NCBI GenBank assembly: GCA_005791685.1
Contig: SXVG01000088.1
Span: forward strand, 1-15,505
Length of the DNA stretch: 15,505 nucleotides
Direction: 5' to 3'
Source of the DNA: Methylotenera sp.
GTDB lineage: Bacteria; Pseudomonadota; Gammaproteobacteria; Burkholderiales; Methylophilaceae
A model generated the notes under the pieces. The model ran no database searches. It saw only the letters and a list, made by a program, of their open reading frames with translations, and was not told the DNA's origin. Below, piece after piece: positions 12,941-15,505 of the stretch; position 1 is the stretch's first letter, and each line of letters opens with the position of its first letter. The translations under genes were made by a program, and so were the position numbers.

Positions 12941-14164
12941 CCTGTTGAATAGATTTGCACCAGGCTTCCGTCCTTTCTTGGGCCCGCTGGACCTAGCCGG
13001 CATCGGCAATGGATGACTTAGCTCAAAATCGCGATGTGTGCCATGGGTAAACCCTCGCCAGAAAATCGAGTGGCCCACATTCATCGCCAGATGCATGGCC
13101 AAGTCCATCTGTTGCCCATTAGATATGCGGCGTGTGTCCGACCTAAACGCAGTTTCTACTGCGTAGTCCAGCAAATACTTTGGTTCGATATTGAGATACG
13201 TTCCTTTTTCCAAGCGATCGTATCGCCCGTTGAGTTCTTCTACCTGGTTGTTATTCTCCCCGTTGGGGCCAGACAGCATTTTGCTGTGTTCAACCGTTCG
13301 ATGAGCCTTAAAATTTTTGCCGAGAGAGGTGTATGCGGGTGAAGAATCTGTATTCAGGTAACTCTCTGCCTTTGCGATAAAGCTTTTCGCTACGGCTTCG
13401 ACAATAGGTGGCGTTTCCGCTATTCCCACAGCCACCCGAGTGTTACAAGCCCCTTTGCCTTTTAGTCCACTGCGTTTGCATACAGCAAGCAATAGCCTGC
13501 GATTCTTGGGGAGACGATTTCCGAACTCCGGGTTGACTGCTCCTCTTCCTTTCTTATTTGCAGTCGCATTTCCAGTCTGGGTCAATCTAGCAGCGGATTT
13601 AATATCGGTAACCGATGCGCCAGAGGCTATTCTTTGTGCCCCCTGGGGAACCCCACGTTTTTCGTTGGCTCGATAACCGGATTGGTGGGCGCCATCCATT
13701 TCCATGTCACCGCTCAGCAGTCCAACGTTAAAGCCTCGAACCAGCGCCTCTCGCATTTTTTGTGGCCAAACGTAGCAGGTGTTATAGGACATGTTGAAAT
13801 GGCGCTTGAGCTCTAATGCAGGTTTGCCAGCGGCCCCGTTAATCCACATCAACACGGTGACTAGAATCAACTGAAGAGGCTTGCGGTGATTTGCATACAC
13901 GGTGCCAGAGGTGACACTAAAGGTCTTGCCACAGCACTTGCATTTCCAGCGCTTCTCTAATGGCCGCCAGTAGTGATCACAAATGGTATTGCAGTGGGCG
14001 CAAGCAACCGTTTTTCTAGAGCCAAACCGTACCTTAATAATATACTCAATACAGTCATCTTCTGACCACTTCAAGACATCAGGCACAGCCCTATCCACCG
14101 CTCGCTTGGACATATGCCATTGCGCAGTACCAGAGCGATACCTAATCAGTTTAGGAGAACTCAT
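12929..14164 (-). CDS. IS1595/ISXO2-like DDE transposase, third cistron of an operon
   Basis: A 411-residue protein. A zinc ribbon at the N-terminus (C55-x2-C58 and C75-x2-C78, then GKTFSVTSGTVYANHRKPL) precedes a helical DNA-binding part with NMSYNTCYVWPQKMREAL. The catalytic domain shows Asp157 (DMEMDGAHQSG), Asp273 (NTDSSPAYTSLG) and a third acidic site in NNQVEELNGR (Glu309/310), as in IS1595-family enzymes. It keeps all expected residues and looks intact. It is longer than most family members, with an extra basic stretch between the first two Asp residues and a basic tail (GPKKGRKPGANLFNRLPR). Its ATG overlaps the stop of the upstream gene as ATGA. I find no terminal inverted repeats nearby, so it may be a resident or domesticated enzyme rather than part of a simple insertion sequence. 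Confidence 0.82.
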   Translation of the reverse strand: MSSPKLIRYRSGTAQWHMSKRAVDRAVPDVLKWSEDDCIEYIIKVRFGSRKTVACAHCNTICDHYWRPLEKRWKCKCCGKTFSVTSGTVYANHRKPLQLILVTVLMWINGAAGKPALELKRHFNMSYNTCYVWPQKMREALVRGFNVGLLSGDMEMDGAHQSGYRANEKRGVPQGAQRIASGASVTDIKSAARLTQTGNATANKKGRGAVNPEFGNRLPKNRRLLLAVCKRSGLKGKGACNTRVAVGIAETPPIVEAVAKSFIAKAESYLNTDSSPAYTSLGKNFKAHRTVEHSKMLSGPNGENNNQVEELNGRYDRLEKGTYLNIEPKYLLDYAVETAFRSDTRRISNGQQMDLAMHLAMNVGHSIFWRGFTHGTHRDFELSHPLPMPARSSGPKKGRKPGANLFNRLPR

Positions 14165-14898
14165 AACGCCTTGTGCAGAAAAGAAACATAAAGAGATTCC
14201 AAGGCCAGACCCAGCGGGGCTTTGGCATGTTCAATCGGAGAAATGCCCATGCGCTGCAGCCATAATGGGAATCCGCTCTGTGCCGGTTCAACTAGGCGAT
14301 GAATAGGCACATAATTTTCCCCATTCACTTCAATCGTAGATGGCACGCAAAGGCCCGGTCTTGGCGGCATTTCAGCCTTATTATTTAGGCGGTGAAGGCA
14401 AGCATGTAAAACCAATTCGGCAGGTCGCAGGTGGTCCACTTTGAAGTCGAACATGCCCGTTAAATAGACCGGCATAGTGTGTTCTTCGAACTTGGCTCGG
14501 TAAGTTCCCCGCTTGGTACCGTCCTGCTTAAGTGAGAGCGTCCCCAACGTTGATCGTTTGTTGCTATCGCCGCCTGGGAAATGTTCGATAAAGGCGCAAA
14601 GTTCGGTGGCAAATGCAGAGGATTTTCTTTTAAGCGTCAAGGTTGGAACTACTTCAGATGGCGAAATTGTGTTGAGTCCAAGGGCTATCGCACGGGCAAC
14701 CAAGCCCCAGAGACTGGCAGACCATCTAGGGTACTTATTCAGCGCCAAGGGTGCGGTGGCACCCAGGCCAGACTGAAACAAAACAACTTTGTAATCAGCG
14801 ACCGGCGCCAGCTTTTCGTAACCAATATCAAGCCAAGCCACCAGATTGAAACGTTGAGCTTTGGCCACAGGCCCTGCATGGATGCTGATCTTTAGCAT
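14161..14898 (-). CDS. Unknown protein, second cistron of the transposase operon
   Basis: A 245-residue protein that I cannot place. It has no signal peptide or membrane helix. Noticeable parts are ADYKVVLFQSGLGATAPLALNKYPRWSASLWGLVARAIALGL (30-75, broken by Pro and Arg), a Lys/Thr-rich middle with LKQDGTKRGTYRAKFEEHTMPVYLTGMFDFKVDHLRP, LVLHACLHRLNN, and a C-terminal FPLWLQRMGISPIEHAKAPLG. It starts on the A of the preceding TAA (TAATG) and ends in ATGA with the transposase gene, so its translation is coupled on both sides. The tight linkage suggests a shared task with the transposase-like protein, for instance target choice or control; no motif proves this. Confidence 0.72.
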   Translation of the reverse strand: MLKISIHAGPVAKAQRFNLVAWLDIGYEKLAPVADYKVVLFQSGLGATAPLALNKYPRWSASLWGLVARAIALGLNTISPSEVVPTLTLKRKSSAFATELCAFIEHFPGGDSNKRSTLGTLSLKQDGTKRGTYRAKFEEHTMPVYLTGMFDFKVDHLRPAELVLHACLHRLNNKAEMPPRPGLCVPSTIEVNGENYVPIHRLVEPAQSGFPLWLQRMGISPIEHAKAPLGLALESLYVSFLHKAL

Positions 14899-15197
14899 TA
14901 GATGATTTTGATATCCCAGGTTTGGCTGTAATGCGTGCCTTCAACAACTTCCACGCCACGCAATCGAATCACCTTGGCATCCAACCACAGCAGGGATGCA
15001 TCAGTAAGTTCAGGCATGACATCTGTTTCGAGACCATCGGAAGCACTCACCACGCGAGCACAGGTAGCCGCTCTTCCCAAATAATGGAGCCTGTTCTCGA
15101 ATACACGAAGATCCCCTCGGCATGGGGATACGGCCTTCATTTCTGAATTTTTAAGGGGTTTGCCCTTAACGTTCATCGGGCGCACTTCAACGCGCAT
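14898..15197 (-). CDS. Unknown 99-residue protein, first cistron of the transposase operon
   Basis: A small soluble protein, probably rich in beta strands (MRVEVRPMNVKGKPLK, DLRVFENRLHYLGRA, ASLLWLDAKVIRLRGVEVVEG). I do not recognise a family. The start at 15197 is supported by GGGA eight bases upstream and by the promoter at 15242-15270. Its TAA stop shares one base with the ATG of the next gene. As the leading cistron it could be a regulator or a structural partner of the 245-residue protein; this is inference only. Confidence 0.7.
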   Translation of the reverse strand: MRVEVRPMNVKGKPLKNSEMKAVSPCRGDLRVFENRLHYLGRAATCARVVSASDGLETDVMPELTDASLLWLDAKVIRLRGVEVVEGTHYSQTWDIKII

Positions 15198-15203
15198 GGA
15201 AAG

Positions 15204-15240
15204 ATCCCATCAAGTCAGTACCTAGCTTTTTAAATGGGAT
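15204..15240. promoter_or_regulatory. Inverted repeat between promoter and start of the operon
   Basis: ATCCCAT at 15204-15210 and ATGGGAT at 15234-15240 are perfect 7-base inverted copies, 23 bases apart. The outer arm overlaps the predicted transcription start and the inner arm contains the GGGA ribosome site of the 99-residue gene. It could be an operator bound by a dimer. An RNA hairpin hiding the ribosome site would need transcription to begin slightly further upstream. Confidence 0.4.
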
Positions 15241-15241
15241 T

Positions 15242-15270
15242 ATTTTACACGAAATTTTGCGGTTTGTGAA
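15242..15270 (-). promoter_or_regulatory. Sigma70-type promoter of the transposase operon
   Basis: On the minus strand a -35 TTCACA (15270-15265, five of six consensus bases) is followed by exactly 17 bases and a -10 TAAAAT (15247-15242, five of six). Transcription would start near 15235, about 38 bases before the ATG at 15197. It is the best promoter match in the window. Confidence 0.7.
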
Positions 15271-15412
15271 TATATTATTCAATTAAATCAATGTGTTACG
15301 TGTTCTGTTGCTATAATTCGCATCCAAGCCAATGCCTAGTATTGGACATATCTTTAAAATTAAACTAAATACAGGCATCAAAGCTATGCGGTCCCTCACT
15401 AAAGTTGCGCAG

Positions 15413-15443
15413 AACAAGTTGTGCTATAGTCCCTTAACTTGTT
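15413..15443. promoter_or_regulatory. Inverted repeat at the putative promoter of the repeat-bearing ORF
   Basis: AACAAGTT (15413-15420) and AACTTGTT (15436-15443) are perfect 8-base inverted copies 15 bases apart. They cover a weak promoter-like pair, TTGTGC at 15419 and TATAAA at 15443 with an 18-base spacer, just upstream of the ATG at 15462. This suggests a repressor site. The promoter call itself is weak. Confidence 0.4.
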
Positions 15444-15461
15444 ATAAAACTTAAGAATAAT

Positions 15462-15505
15462 ATGAAAACTCCAAGTAAACTATTACAGCACAGCACAGCA
15501 CAGCA
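15462..15505 (+). CDS. Start of a putative phase-variable ORF, cut by the window end
   Basis: Only the first codons are present: MKTPSKLL, then QHSTAQ from the repeat. The frame is open to the window end. A weak AAGA ribosome site precedes the ATG. A pentanucleotide repeat this close to a start codon is typical of contingency genes, in which slipped-strand mispairing switches translation on and off; products in other bacteria include DNA methyltransferases, glycosyltransferases and surface proteins. The product cannot be told from 14 codons. Confidence 0.5.
   Translation, partial: MKTPSKLLQHSTAQ
15486..15505 (+). repeat. Pentanucleotide tandem repeat (CAGCA)x4, open at the window end
   Basis: Four perfect copies of CAGCA run up to the last base, so the true copy number is unknown and probably higher. 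The unit is not a multiple of three, so each gain or loss shifts the frame of the ORF from 15462. In every frame the repeat reads as the same cyclic peptide, Gln-His-Ser-Thr-Ala, with no stop codon. Confidence 0.9.

Larger units (their letters stand above)
15198..15461. other. Intergenic region between the transposase operon and the repeat-bearing ORF
   Basis: This 264-base AT-rich divergent region holds the promoter of the minus-strand operon, two inverted repeats listed separately, and a weaker promoter for the plus-strand ORF at 15462. A small dyad, CCAAT and ATTGG seven bases apart, lies at 15330-15346 or thereabouts. I see no coding frame of note and no insertion-sequence end. Confidence 0.6.

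Noticed and set aside
14513..14895. Plus-strand frames opposite the 245-residue gene
   Set aside because: They lack ribosome sites and start inside the coupled minus-strand operon, whose overlapping starts and stops show the true reading frame.
12243..15314. Nine-base direct repeat TGTTGCTAT at 12243-12251 and 15306-15314 as a target-site duplication
   Set aside because: The sequences just inside the two copies show no inverted repeats, and a nine-base match between flanks of this size is plausible by chance.
15486..15505. The terminal repeat as a CRISPR array or replication iterons
   Set aside because: The unit is five bases without spacers and lies in an open frame, which fits a microsatellite and not an array or iteron set.

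Overview
The window reads as chromosomal DNA of a gammaproteobacterium. The supports are an rnfABCDGE-nth operon in the same order as the E. coli rsx-nth operon, a DUF1841 gene beside nth, and a dapA-bamC-metallo-beta-lactamase run of the kind I recall from pseudomonads. The HvfABC-type copper RiPP genes would suit a methanotroph-like lineage, but nothing here fixes the genus.

Layout. Positions 1-264 hold a small DUF1289 protein on the plus strand; its stop overlaps the end of the gene facing it. From 8891 down to 261 a long, tightly packed minus-strand gene train runs rnfA-B-C-D-G-E, nth, DUF1841, then hvfA-B-C: a RiPP precursor, its multinuclear iron oxidase (MNIO) and the partner protein. 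A 271-base divergent region separates rnfA from dapA. Plus-strand dapA, bamC and an MBL-fold hydrolase follow (9163-12153) and close with a clear rho-independent terminator at 12206-12232.

Accessory part. From 12263 to 15197 lies a compact module. One plus-strand gene of unknown function (coiled coil plus probable winged helix) meets tail to tail, with a 12-base overlap, a three-gene minus-strand operon: 99 aa unknown, 245 aa unknown, and a 411 aa IS1595/ISXO2-like DDE transposase as the last cistron. The three cistrons are joined by TAATG and ATGA overlaps and driven by a good sigma70-type promoter at 15242-15270. I see no insertion-sequence ends around the transposase gene.

The window ends in the first codons of a plus-strand ORF (ATG at 15462). 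Eight codons after its start it enters four perfect copies of the pentanucleotide CAGCA. This is the architecture of a phase-variable contingency gene; its product lies outside the window.

How the genes work together. Rnf couples electron transfer between NADH and ferredoxin to an ion gradient and, as the Rsx complex, keeps SoxR reduced. Endonuclease III shares the operon. HvfB and HvfC are expected to modify cysteines of the exported HvfA peptide into copper-binding groups. DapA serves lysine and cell-wall synthesis, and BamC outer-membrane protein assembly. The strongest candidates for something undescribed are the transposase-terminated four-gene module and the pentanucleotide-repeat ORF next to it.
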